A DNA stretch of 64,000 bases from Rhodanobacter sp. C01 (lineage in GTDB: Bacteria; Pseudomonadota; Gammaproteobacteria; Xanthomonadales; Rhodanobacteraceae). Shown in pieces: positions 7,341-15,684 of this stretch. The number at the start of each line of letters is the position of its first letter. Within the stretch, counting starts at the first letter, position 1. The translations under genes and the position numbers were made by a program. The DNA lies in NCBI RefSeq assembly GCF_002001045.1, contig NZ_MUNR01000012.1, forward strand, positions 517,044 through 581,043. The letters run 5' to 3'. A model generated the notes under the pieces. That model made no database searches. It was not told the origin of the DNA and saw only the letters and a list, made by a program, of their open reading frames with translations.

Positions 7341-9188
7341 GTGCCGCCTCACGCTCATTCATCGCCGGCTGAATCCACCGAACTCACCCGCAGCTTCCTG
7401 GGCGTGTTCCGCTACAGCGGGCGGGCGCTGGAACTGGTCTGGAGCACCAGCCGCCCGTTGACCGTCGCACTGGCGTTGCTGACGCTGATTGCCGGTCTGC
7501 TGCCGGCCGGCGTGGCCTATGTCGGCGCGCATATCGTCGACACAGTGGTCACCGCAAGCCGCCAGTGGGCGAGCAATGGCCATGCGCCACTGGTTTCGGT
7601 GTTCAAGTGGGTGGCGCTGGAAGGCATCCTGGTGGTGGCCCTCGCCGGTGCACAGCGCGGCCTGTCGATGTGCCAGTCGCTGCTGCGCGCGCAACTGGGA
7701 CAACGCGTCAACGTGATGATCCTGGAGAAGGCGCTGACGCTGGAGCTGGCGCACTTCGAGGATTCCGAGTTCTACGACAAGCTCACCCGCGCCCGCCGCG
7801 AGGCGTCGACCCGTCCGCTTTCGCTGGTCACCCGCACGTTCGGGTTGGGCCAGAACGCGATATCGCTGATCAGCTACGGCACCTTGTTATTCCATTTCTC
7901 GCCATGGGCGGTGGTGGTATTGCTGCTGGCCGGGCTGCCCTCGTTCCTGTCCGAGACCAAGTTTTCCGGCGATGCGTTCCGGCTTTTCCGCTGGCGTTCG
8001 CCGGAAACGCGCATGCAGCTGTATCTGGAAACCGTACTGGCACGCGAGGACCACGCCAAGGAGGTCAAGCTGTACGAGCTCGGTCCGCTGCTGCTGGATC
8101 GCTACCGCGACATTTTCGACAAGCTCTATGGCGAGGACCGCGACCTGACCGTCCGCCGCGAAAGCTGGGGCTTCGGACTCGGCCTGCTCGGCACGATCAC
8201 GCTGTACGGCGCCTATGCGTGGATCGCCATGACCACGGTGGTCGGTCGCATCACGCTGGGTCAGATGACCATGTACCTGTCGCTGTTCCGGCAGGGCCAG
8301 TCGGCGGTCTCGGCGATGCTGTCGGCGATCGGCGGCATGTACGAGGACAACCTGTATCTGTCGACCCTGTACGAATACCTGGAAACCCCGGTACCGCCGT
8401 CGCCGGGCACCGCCCAGCACGGCGCGAAGCCGGACGATGGCATCCGCTTCGAGCAGGTCAGCTTCACCTACCCCGGCGCCAGCGAACCGGCGCTGCATGA
8501 GATCAACCTGCATATCCGCCCCGGCGAATCGCTGGCCCTGGTCGGCCAGAACGGCTCCGGCAAGACCACCCTGATCAAGCTGCTGACACGGCTGTACTCG
8601 CCCGACAGCGGCCGTATCCTGCTCGACGGCACCGACCTGCGCAACTGGGACGAAAGCACCCTGCTGCAACGCATCGGCGTGATCTTCCAGGATTTCGCGC
8701 GCTACCAGATGCGCGTCGGCGAGAACGTCGGCGCCGGCGATGTCAGCCATTTCGAGGACGAGGCGCGCTGGCGCGAGGCCAGCGACAAGGGCATGGCCAG
8801 CGAGTTCATCGACGGCCTGCCGTCCGGCTTCAACACCCAGCTCGGCAAATGGTTCCGCGAAGGACGTGAACTGTCCGGCGGCCAATGGCAGAAGATCGCC
8901 CTCGCCCGCGCCTTCATGCGCTCACGCGCGGACATCCTGGTGCTGGACGAACCCACCGCCGCGATGGACGCCCAGGCCGAGGCGAGCATCTTCGCGCATT
9001 TCCGCGAGCTGGCCGGCAACCGCATCGCGATCCTGATCTCGCACCGCTTCTCCACCGTGCGCATGGCTGACCAGATCATCGTGATCCAGGACGGCCGCAT
9101 CATCGAGCACGGCAGCCACGAACAGTTGATGGCGCAGGACGGCCACTATGCGCATCTGTTCTCGTTGCAGGCACAGGGCTATCGCTGA
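7341..9188 (+). CDS. ABC exporter, fused permease and ATPase
   Basis: 615 aa, GTG start. Residues about 30-330 form the transmembrane half of a type-I (MsbA-like) exporter, with strong membrane segments near residues 35-60 and 270-300. The ATPase half has Walker A GQNGSGKTT (about 402), a Q-loop in GVIFQDF, signature LSGGQ (about 510), Walker B ILVLDEPT with AAMD, and the H-loop in LISHRFS. It is a half-transporter that should dimerise. An outward-facing lipid, peptide or drug exporter is likely, but the substrate cannot be deduced. It is followed 64 bp later by parE on the same strand. Confidence 0.9.
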   Translation: MPPHAHSSPAESTELTRSFLGVFRYSGRALELVWSTSRPLTVALALLTLIAGLLPAGVAYVGAHIVDTVVTASRQWASNGHAPLVSVFKWVALEGILVVALAGAQRGLSMCQSLLRAQLGQRVNVMILEKALTLELAHFEDSEFYDKLTRARREASTRPLSLVTRTFGLGQNAISLISYGTLLFHFSPWAVVVLLLAGLPSFLSETKFSGDAFRLFRWRSPETRMQLYLETVLAREDHAKEVKLYELGPLLLDRYRDIFDKLYGEDRDLTVRRESWGFGLGLLGTITLYGAYAWIAMTTVVGRITLGQMTMYLSLFRQGQSAVSAMLSAIGGMYEDNLYLSTLYEYLETPVPPSPGTAQHGAKPDDGIRFEQVSFTYPGASEPALHEINLHIRPGESLALVGQNGSGKTTLIKLLTRLYSPDSGRILLDGTDLRNWDESTLLQRIGVIFQDFARYQMRVGENVGAGDVSHFEDEARWREASDKGMASEFIDGLPSGFNTQLGKWFREGRELSGGQWQKIALARAFMRSRADILVLDEPTAAMDAQAEASIFAHFRELAGNRIAILISHRFSTVRMADQIIVIQDGRIIEHGSHEQLMAQDGHYAHLFSLQAQGYR

Positions 9189-9252
9189 TCGGCTTGACCC
9201 TGGCGCCCTGTGCGCCCCATGCTTCGCGGTCTTGACCCACCCGTAGACACGC

Positions 9253-11142
9253 ATGAGCAGTCGCTACAACGCCGCCGATATCGAAGTCCTCTCCGGCCTG
9301 GATCCGGTCAAACGCCGACCCGGCATGTACACCGACACCACCCGCCCGAACCATCTGGTGCAGGAGGTGGTCGACAACTCGGTGGACGAGGCGCTGGCCG
9401 GCCACGCCAGCTCGATCGAGGTCATGCTCTACAACGACGGCTCGGTGGAAGTGAGCGACGACGGCCGTGGCATGCCGGTGGACATTCACCCGGAAGAAGG
9501 CGTCTCGGGCGTCGAGCTGATCATGACCCGGCTGCACGCGGGCGGTAAGTTCAGCGGCAAGAACTACAACTTCTCCGGCGGCCTGCACGGCGTCGGCGTC
9601 TCGGTGGTCAATGCGCTGTCCGACCGGGTCGAGGTGAACATCCGCCGCGACGGCTCCGAATACCAGATGGTGTTCGCGCACGGCGACAAGATCAGCCCGC
9701 TGGAAGTGATCGGTACGGTACCCAAGAAGCGCAGCGGCACCACCTTGCGCTTCTGGCCAGAAGCGAAGTATTTCGATTCGCCGAAGATCTCGCTGTCGAA
9801 GCTCAAGCATCTGCTGCGCGCGAAAGCCGTGCTGTGCGCCGGCCTCAACGTCAAGCTCACCGACGAAGCCAGTGGCGAAACGATCGAGTGGCATTACGAG
9901 GATGGCCTGCGCGACTACCTGCGCGGCGAACTCGACGGCAGCGAGGCGTTGCCGAACGAGCTGTTCGTGCACCACATGGCGCGCGACGTGGAAGGTCTGG
10001 AAGTGGCGCTGGCCTGGTTGCCGGAAGGCGAACTGGTGCAGGAAAGCTACGTCAACCTGATCCCCACCGCGCAAGGTGGCACCCACGTCAATGGTTTGCG
10101 CACCGGCCTCACGACCGCGATCCGCGAGTTCTGCGAGATACGTAATCTGCTGCCGCGCAGCGTCAAGCTCGCACCGGAAGATGTATGGGAACGGCTCGCC
10201 TTCGTGCTGTCGGCCAAGTTGCAGGATCCGCAATTCGCCGGCCAGACCAAGGAGCGCCTGTCCTCGCGCCAGACCGCCGGCATGGTCGAGAACGTCATCC
10301 ACGACGCTTTCAGCCTGTGGCTCAACCAGAACGTGGAGATGGGCGAGCGGATTGCCCAGCTGGCGATCGAACGGGCCAGCGCGCGCCTGAAAGCCGCCAA
10401 GCAGATCGTGCGCAAGAAGATCACCCAGGGCCCGCAACTGCCCGGCAAGCTGGCCGACTGCACCGCCACCGATCTCACCCGCACCGAATTGTTCCTGGTC
10501 GAAGGCGACTCGGCCGGCGGCAGCGCCAAGCAGGCGCGTGACAAGGAGTTCCAGGCGATCCTGCCGCTGCGCGGCAAGATCCTCAACACCTGGGAAGTCG
10601 AATCGACCTCGGTGCTGGCGTCGGAAGAAGTGCACAACCTCGCCGTCGCGATCGGCTGCGACCCAGGCAAGGACGATCTGTCCGGCCTGCGCTACGGCAA
10701 GGTGATTATCCTCGCCGACGCGGACTCCGATGGCCTGCATATCGCCACGCTGCTGGCCGCACTGTTCCTGAAGCATTTCCCGACGCTGGTCAGCGAAGGC
10801 CACGTGTTCGTGGCAATGCCGCCGCTGTTCCGCGTCGATGTCGGCAAGCAGGTGTTCTACTGCCTCGACGAAAGCGAGAAGGAAGCGATGCTGCAACGGA
10901 TCGAGCGCGAGAAGATCAAGGGAGCGGTCAGCACCACCCGTTTCAAGGGCCTGGGCGAGATGAATCCACCGCAACTGCGCGAATCGACCATCCATCCGGA
11001 TACGCGCCGACTGGTCCAGCTCACCATCGGCGACGACGATGGCACATCAAGGCTGATGGACATGTTGCTGGCAAAGAAGCGTGCCGGCGATCGCAAGGCA
11101 TGGCTGGAAGAGAAAGGCGACCTGGCAACGCTCGAGGTTTGA
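9253..11142 (+). CDS. parE: DNA topoisomerase IV subunit B
   Basis: 629 aa. The GHKL ATPase domain is clear: EVVDNSVDEALAGHA, DDGRGMPVDIHPEEG, and GLHGVGVSVVNALS. The TOPRIM motif EGDSAGGSAKQARD (about 416) is followed by PLRGKILN and the metal-binding DADSDGLHI. The length and the short TOPRIM-to-end region without the gyrase B insertion favour ParE over GyrB. With ParC, encoded elsewhere, it decatenates daughter chromosomes. It may be cotranscribed with the upstream ABC exporter gene; a hairpin follows the stop. Confidence 0.95.
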   Translation: MSSRYNAADIEVLSGLDPVKRRPGMYTDTTRPNHLVQEVVDNSVDEALAGHASSIEVMLYNDGSVEVSDDGRGMPVDIHPEEGVSGVELIMTRLHAGGKFSGKNYNFSGGLHGVGVSVVNALSDRVEVNIRRDGSEYQMVFAHGDKISPLEVIGTVPKKRSGTTLRFWPEAKYFDSPKISLSKLKHLLRAKAVLCAGLNVKLTDEASGETIEWHYEDGLRDYLRGELDGSEALPNELFVHHMARDVEGLEVALAWLPEGELVQESYVNLIPTAQGGTHVNGLRTGLTTAIREFCEIRNLLPRSVKLAPEDVWERLAFVLSAKLQDPQFAGQTKERLSSRQTAGMVENVIHDAFSLWLNQNVEMGERIAQLAIERASARLKAAKQIVRKKITQGPQLPGKLADCTATDLTRTELFLVEGDSAGGSAKQARDKEFQAILPLRGKILNTWEVESTSVLASEEVHNLAVAIGCDPGKDDLSGLRYGKVIILADADSDGLHIATLLAALFLKHFPTLVSEGHVFVAMPPLFRVDVGKQVFYCLDESEKEAMLQRIEREKIKGAVSTTRFKGLGEMNPPQLRESTIHPDTRRLVQLTIGDDDGTSRLMDMLLAKKRAGDRKAWLEEKGDLATLEV

Positions 11143-11152
11143 ATCATTGCTA

Positions 11153-11178
11153 AACCTGCGGGCGTGATACCCGCGGTT
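11153..11178 (+). terminator. Hairpin after parE, possible terminator
   Basis: AACC-T-GCGGG, seven-base loop, CCCGC-GGTT: a nine-pair stem with one bulged T, ten bases after the parE stop. The following run is weak (TTAAGCG), so termination efficiency is uncertain. Confidence 0.4.
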
Positions 11179-11310
11179 AAGCGCATCTGCCAATCACCAA
11201 AGATTCACATCGCGGATATTCATCGGCATCAGTGCATCCGGAACTGAGCGGGCGCCGTATCTCCACATGCTTCCCATCCGGTAAGCGGAAAAGACCTGGA
11301 GAAACAGACA

Positions 11311-11910
11311 ATGAAGACGAACCATTCCATGCGCATTCTCGTTGCAAGCCTTTGCATCGCCTTGTCCACCGCCGCTGCTGTGCCGATGGCCTTTGCCCAG
11401 TCAGATGCGATGGGCTCGATGGGCATGCACAAGGACCCGATGGTTGGCGGTGCCGCGATGTATCCGTCGAAGAACATCATCCAGAACGCGGTGAACTCGA
11501 AGGACCACACCACTCTGGTCGCCGCCGTAAAGGTTGCCGGTCTGGTCGACACCCTTTCCGGCACGGGTCCATTCACTGTATTCGCACCGACTAACGAGGC
11601 GTTTGCAGCATTGCCCGCAGGCACGGTCGATAACCTGTTGAAGCCCGAGAACAAGTCCACGCTGACAAAGATCCTCACCTATCACGTGGTCCCTGGCCGG
11701 CTGACTTCGCATGATCTGGCCGAGGCCGTCCAGGCCGGGGGTGGCAAGGCCGTACTCAAAACCGTCGAAGGAGATTCGATCACCGTGGGCAAGGACGGCA
11801 GCAAATGGACAGTCACTGACGACAAGGGAAATGTCGCCGACATCACCATCCCCGACGTGATCCAGTCCAATGGCGTGATCTTCGTGATCGACAAGGTGCT
11901 GATGCCGTAA
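11311..11910 (+). CDS. Exported fasciclin-domain protein
   Basis: 199 aa with a signal peptide (HSMRILVASLCIALSTAAAV, cleavage near AFA), so periplasmic or surface. A single FAS1 domain occupies residues about 55-199: TLVAAVKVAGLVDTLSG, GPFTVFAPTNEAFAALP, ILTYHVVPGRLT, and the terminal IQSNGVIFVIDKVLMP. FAS1 domains mediate adhesion or act as extracellular scaffolds. GGAG lies 10 bases before the ATG. It is the first of two FAS1 genes in tandem, with its own terminator, so the pair is probably a duplication with separate transcription. Confidence 0.92.
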   Translation: MKTNHSMRILVASLCIALSTAAAVPMAFAQSDAMGSMGMHKDPMVGGAAMYPSKNIIQNAVNSKDHTTLVAAVKVAGLVDTLSGTGPFTVFAPTNEAFAALPAGTVDNLLKPENKSTLTKILTYHVVPGRLTSHDLAEAVQAGGGKAVLKTVEGDSITVGKDGSKWTVTDDKGNVADITIPDVIQSNGVIFVIDKVLMP

Positions 11911-11941
11911 CCAGCTGCAGCGCAACGTTTGAATCTCACCG

Positions 11942-11972
11942 CCGCTCCGATTCCCTCGTCGGAGCGGTTTTT
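11942..11972 (+). terminator. Rho-independent terminator after first fasciclin gene
   Basis: Perfect nine-base arms CCGCTCCGA and TCGGAGCGG, eight-base loop, then TTTTTC. It lies 31 bases after the stop codon. Confidence 0.85.
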
Positions 11973-12074
11973 CGTTGTGACGGCAGCACCGCAATGTTGG
12001 ATACACTCCTATGGGAGGCATCTGCGGCAGACTTCCGCATGCTTCCGATCCATGCAACGGACAAGAGAAGGGAA

Positions 12075-12698
12075 ATGGCTGTGAAAATCGCGCGACTCCT
12101 GCGGACCTGCCTCATCGGCCTCTCGCTGGCATCGGCCATGACGCCTTTGGCGGTGGCCGGCAAGACTGGCAAGACCAACAAGACCGACACATCCGACATG
12201 ATCAAGATCACCGCGCCGAAACCCGCGCCGCCCAGTGAGCCCACCATGTCGCCGTCGAATGACATCGTTCACAACGTCGACGGCGCGAAGGACCTCACCA
12301 CACTGGCTGCTGCGATGAAGACCGCGAACCTGGCCGGCACGCTTGCAGGCCCGGGCCCCTACACCCTGTTCGCACCGAACGACAAGGCGTTTGCCGCGCT
12401 GCCCACGGGTACGCATGACCGCCTGTTCAAGCCCGGCAACGAGGATGCGCTGGCCCGCGACGTCGGCTACCACGTCGTGCCAGGACGCCTGACCACGAAG
12501 GATCTGGCCAAGGCGGTCGAAGCAGGCGGCGGCACCGCTTCGCTGAAGACCCTCGAAGGCGACTCGATCACCATCACCAAGGACGCCGACCGCTGGGCGA
12601 TCAGCGACGACAAGGGCAATGTCGCCCACGTCACCGTCGCCGACCTGGCGCAATCCAACGGCATGATCATGGTGATCGATCAGGCACTGATCCCGTAA
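12075..12698 (+). CDS. Exported fasciclin-domain protein (tandem paralogue)
   Basis: 207 aa. The ATG at 12075 is preceded by AAGGGA and followed by a signal peptide (ARLLRTCLIGLSLASAMTPL). One FAS1 domain follows a lysine/threonine/proline-rich linker (KTGKTNKTDTSDM, APKPAPPSEP): TLAAAMKTANLAGTLAG, GPYTLFAPNDKAFAALP, YHVVPGRLTTKDLAKAVEAG, and QSNGMIMVIDQALIP. The C-terminal half is close to the preceding gene, indicating duplication; the linker is unique to this copy. Function is likely surface or periplasmic adhesion. Confidence 0.9.
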   Translation: MAVKIARLLRTCLIGLSLASAMTPLAVAGKTGKTNKTDTSDMIKITAPKPAPPSEPTMSPSNDIVHNVDGAKDLTTLAAAMKTANLAGTLAGPGPYTLFAPNDKAFAALPTGTHDRLFKPGNEDALARDVGYHVVPGRLTTKDLAKAVEAGGGTASLKTLEGDSITITKDADRWAISDDKGNVAHVTVADLAQSNGMIMVIDQALIP

Positions 12699-12730
12699 GG
12701 GGTTTCAACGCAACGCTGCAAGCTGTCAAT

Positions 12731-12761
12731 CGCTCTGATTCACCTTCGGGCGGCTTTTTTT
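12731..12761 (+). terminator. Weak terminator after second fasciclin gene
   Basis: CGCTC pairs with GGGCG (one G-T pair) across a 12-base loop and is followed closely by TTTTTTT. The short stem looks like a decayed relative of the terminator after the first fasciclin gene. Confidence 0.5.
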
Positions 12762-12810
12762 GCGGTGATATCGGCGCTAAGGTGCTAGCTGGTTTTCATG
12801 GGAATTTCGC

Positions 12811-13332
12811 ATGGCCCTGCTGCCGCCGCTCGACCTCCAGCACTGGATCGACGAACACCGCCACCTGTTGAAGCCGCCGGTCGGCAACAAGTGCATCGTC
12901 GATGGCGACTTCATCATCATGATCGTCGGCGGTCCCAACGCGCGAACCGACTACCATCACGACGAAGGCCCTGAGTTCTTCTACCAGCTGGAGGGCGAGA
13001 TGGTGTTGAAAGTGCAGGACGACGGACAGGCTCGCGACATTCCAATCCGCGCCGGCGAGATGTTCTACCTGCCACCCCGGGTGCCGCATTCGCCGCAACG
13101 GATGCCGGCATCGATCGGACTGGTGATCGAGCGCCGCCGCATCAGTGGCGAAAAGGATGGCCTGCTGTGGTTTTGCGAACGCTGCAACCACAAGCTGTAC
13201 GAGGAGTACTTCGTGCTCGACAGCATCGAGCACGATTTCCCGCCGGTGTTCGACCGCTTCTACGGATCTCGCGAGGCACGTACCTGCGGCGAGTGCGGGC
13301 ACCTCAACCCGGCGCCCGCGAAATACGGGTAG
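12811..13332 (+). CDS. nbaC: 3-hydroxyanthranilate 3,4-dioxygenase
   Basis: 173 aa, the usual length of the bacterial enzyme. The cupin iron ligands are visible as H49 and E55 in [13 protein letters not shown] and H93 in RVPHSPQR. The C-terminal rubredoxin-like iron site is intact: FCERCNHK and CGECGH. It opens the ring of 3-hydroxyanthranilate to aminocarboxymuconate semialdehyde in the kynurenine route of tryptophan degradation or NAD synthesis. No other kynurenine-pathway gene is adjacent. Its TAG stop falls inside the left arm of a palindromic repeat element. Confidence 0.93.
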   Translation: MALLPPLDLQHWIDEHRHLLKPPVGNKCIVDGDFIIMIVGGPNARTDYHHDEGPEFFYQLEGEMVLKVQDDGQARDIPIRAGEMFYLPPRVPHSPQRMPASIGLVIERRRISGEKDGLLWFCERCNHKLYEEYFVLDSIEHDFPPVFDRFYGSREARTCGECGHLNPAPAKYG

Positions 13333-13425
13333 GAGCGCACCCTGTCCAAAAGGGACTTCTTTCGGTCGCGCGATTGCGTTTTTTCGCATGCCGCCAAGAA
13401 CATTGCACGCAGGGTGTGCCCTACC
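13328..13425. repeat. Dispersed palindromic element between two convergent genes
   Basis: The left arm GGTAGGAGCGCACCCTG (13328-13344) and the inverse of the right arm, GGTAGGGCACACCCTG (from 13425 down to 13410), are near-identical. I recall GTAGGAGCGCACCCTG-type repeats as frequent in Xanthomonadales. The arms overlap the ends of both flanking genes and supply their TAG stop codons. Confidence 0.65.
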
Positions 13426-13981
13426 GGCGCAACAGCCATTTGCGCGCCATCCGCCGCAGCGAACTGTCGAAGCTGACGTCATGCGCCACGCCTGCCACCG
13501 TGCGCCAGGCCAGTGCCTGTGATTCCTCGTTGATCACGAAGCGATCGTCCTCGCCAGCACGCACCACATAGCGCACGTCGTAATGCCAATGCTCCGGCTC
13601 GTTCGCACGTGCCGGTATGCGGTGGCGGTCGATATCGAAAATGCCAGGCTCGACCTGCAACCCCGCCATGCCGGTCTCTTCCTGTGCTTCGCGCAACGCC
13701 ACCCGTGCCAAGTCGGCATCGCCGTCGGCATGACCGCCAGGCTGCAGCCAGCGATCCAGCTTTCGATGGTGCATCAGCAATACGCGAGTGTCATCCTCGC
13801 CGACCAACCACGCCGAACCGGTGAAATGCCCGGCCAGATGACTGCGCTCGAACACGGCAGGGTCGGAGCGCAGGAAAAGGGTGAACTGCGCAGCCGACTC
13901 GACTTCATCCGGACAGTGCGAGGCATACTCCCCGAGATCGGCAAGCATTCGTGATAACTCAGGTTGCATGACTTCAGACAT
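13421..13981 (-). CDS. NUDIX hydrolase
   Basis: 186 aa. The NUDIX box is complete: GGHADGDADLARVALREAQ followed by EETGM, matching GX5EX7REUXEEXGU with D in the first acidic position. The preceding strand (TRVLLMHHRKLDRWLQPG) and the following one (FDIDRHRIPA) fit the alpha-beta-alpha fold. Substrate is some nucleoside diphosphate-X compound; it cannot be predicted. The start at 13981 (MSEVMQPELSRML) may be replaced by the ATG five codons on. Convergent with nbaC; its stop lies in the repeat element. Confidence 0.88.
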   Translation of the reverse strand: MSEVMQPELSRMLADLGEYASHCPDEVESAAQFTLFLRSDPAVFERSHLAGHFTGSAWLVGEDDTRVLLMHHRKLDRWLQPGGHADGDADLARVALREAQEETGMAGLQVEPGIFDIDRHRIPARANEPEHWHYDVRYVVRAGEDDRFVINEESQALAWRTVAGVAHDVSFDSSLRRMARKWLLRR

Positions 13982-14130
13982 GGCGTGCTGGAACAGCGCC
14001 CATCATAGCTGCGTCGCAGCTTGTTCCCCTTCCCCCACTCCGTTATGGTTGCTCGTCACATCGGCTCGTCGCGTCATATTCGTCGCGGTTACGGACGAGT
14101 GTGGTGTTTGTTTCCACGGGGAGTCACCAA

Positions 14131-15615
14131 ATGCTTTTCCAGCGCGTCAAGTCGCTCGACCAGATTCTCGCCACCGCCGAGAAAAAAGGCCTCACACGGC
14201 AGCTCGGTCCCTTCCAGCTCACCATGCTCGGTATCGGCGCCATCATCGGCACCGGCATTTTCGTGCTGACTGCCGAAGCCGGCCAGAAAGCAGGCCCCGG
14301 CATGATGGTCGCCTTCGTGATCGCCGCCGTGGTCTGCGCGTTGGCCGCACTGGCCTATGCCGAACTGGCTTCGATGGTGCCAGTGGCTGGCTCCGCCTAC
14401 ACCTACACCTACGGCGTGCTCGGCGAGAGTGTGGCCTGGGTTGTCGGCTGGGCACTGGTGCTGGAGTACACGATCGCTGCCAGTACGGTCTGCGTCGGCT
14501 GGTCGGGCTACGTGAATGGCCTGCTGGCCAACCGCGGGTTCGGGCTTCCGGAATTCCTGCGCACCGGTCCGATGGACGGCGGCACGTTCAATCTGCTCGC
14601 TTTCCTGATCGGACTGGCTGTCACCTTCCTGCTGGTCGTGGGCACCTCCAAGTCGGCCAAGGTCAATGCCTTTCTGGTGCTGATCAAGGTCGCGGCACTG
14701 ACCGTGTTCATCTTCGTGGCGCTGCCTGCCGTGAAGGATCCGAACTTCCACCCGTTCGTGCCGAATGGCTGGGGCAGTCCGATGGGAGGTATCGGCGTGC
14801 TTGGCGCAGCCGCCTCGATCTTCTTTGCGTACGTCGGCTTCGACGCCGTGTCGACGGCAGCCGAGGAGACCAAGAACCCGAACCGCAACATCCCGATCGG
14901 CCTGATCGGCTCGCTGGGCGTGTGCACCGTCTATTACCTGTTGGTGAGTTATGGAGCCGTCGGTTCGGTGGGAGCCCAGCCGATGCTCGGTCCGGACGGC
15001 ATGGCACTGCAGCCGGGCACGCCCGAAATGGCAGCCGCCTGCCATGCCTCGCAGGCACTCGTCTGCAGCAAGGAGGCCCTGGCACACGTCGTGCGCCTGC
15101 TTGACCACAACACACTGGGCAACCTGATCGGCTTCGCAGCCAGCATTGCCCTGCCGTCGGTCATCCTGACCATGACCTACGGACAGACCCGCATCTTCTT
15201 CACCATGGCCCGCGACGGCCTGCTGCCGAGCTCGCTGGCCAAGATCCATCCGCGCTTCCATACGCCGCATGTGATCACCCTCATCACCGGCACCTTCGTC
15301 TCCCTGTTCGGCGCCATGTTCCCGGTGGGCATACTGGCGGACGTCACCAACTCGGGCACCTTGTTTGCCTTCATGATGGTGGCGCTCGGCGTGCTGATCC
15401 TGCGCAAGAAGCAGCCTGACCGGCCACGCCCGTTCCGCACACCGATGGCCTGGCTGGTTTGCCCGCTTGCCGTGATCGGTTGTCTGCTGCTGTTCTTCAA
15501 CCTTTCGCTGAAGACCATCATCATCTTCTTCAGCTGGGCAGCAGTCGGCTTGGTGATCTACTACCTCTACGGTTACCGCAAGAGCCATCTGGCCAACGGT
15601 ACCGAGCCGGATTGA
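14131..15615 (+). CDS. APC-family amino acid permease (first of tandem pair)
   Basis: 494 aa. ATG at 14131 is preceded by GGGGAG at a good distance. About twelve membrane segments are apparent. The APC signature GIGAIIGTGIFVLTA in the first segment, GSAYTYTYGVLGE, FFAYVGFDAVSTAAEETKNP and TYGQTRIFFTMARDGLLP in the later part are typical of the cationic-amino-acid/YhdG subfamily. A hydrophilic loop of about 50 residues (GPDGMALQPGTPEMAAAC) sits between late segments and is absent from the next gene. Substrate probably an amino acid; exact one unknown. Confidence 0.9.
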   Translation: MLFQRVKSLDQILATAEKKGLTRQLGPFQLTMLGIGAIIGTGIFVLTAEAGQKAGPGMMVAFVIAAVVCALAALAYAELASMVPVAGSAYTYTYGVLGESVAWVVGWALVLEYTIAASTVCVGWSGYVNGLLANRGFGLPEFLRTGPMDGGTFNLLAFLIGLAVTFLLVVGTSKSAKVNAFLVLIKVAALTVFIFVALPAVKDPNFHPFVPNGWGSPMGGIGVLGAAASIFFAYVGFDAVSTAAEETKNPNRNIPIGLIGSLGVCTVYYLLVSYGAVGSVGAQPMLGPDGMALQPGTPEMAAACHASQALVCSKEALAHVVRLLDHNTLGNLIGFAASIALPSVILTMTYGQTRIFFTMARDGLLPSSLAKIHPRFHTPHVITLITGTFVSLFGAMFPVGILADVTNSGTLFAFMMVALGVLILRKKQPDRPRPFRTPMAWLVCPLAVIGCLLLFFNLSLKTIIIFFSWAAVGLVIYYLYGYRKSHLANGTEPD

Positions 15616-15684
15616 TCCGACAGCCCGTCACTTCGCCCGCAACATTGCCGGCACGGTGGACACCGTGCCGGTGTCATATCCGGA

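Noticed and set aside
9100..10995. 631-codon open frame on the minus strand
   Set aside because: Antisense to parE and composed of shadow sequence; parE is certain.
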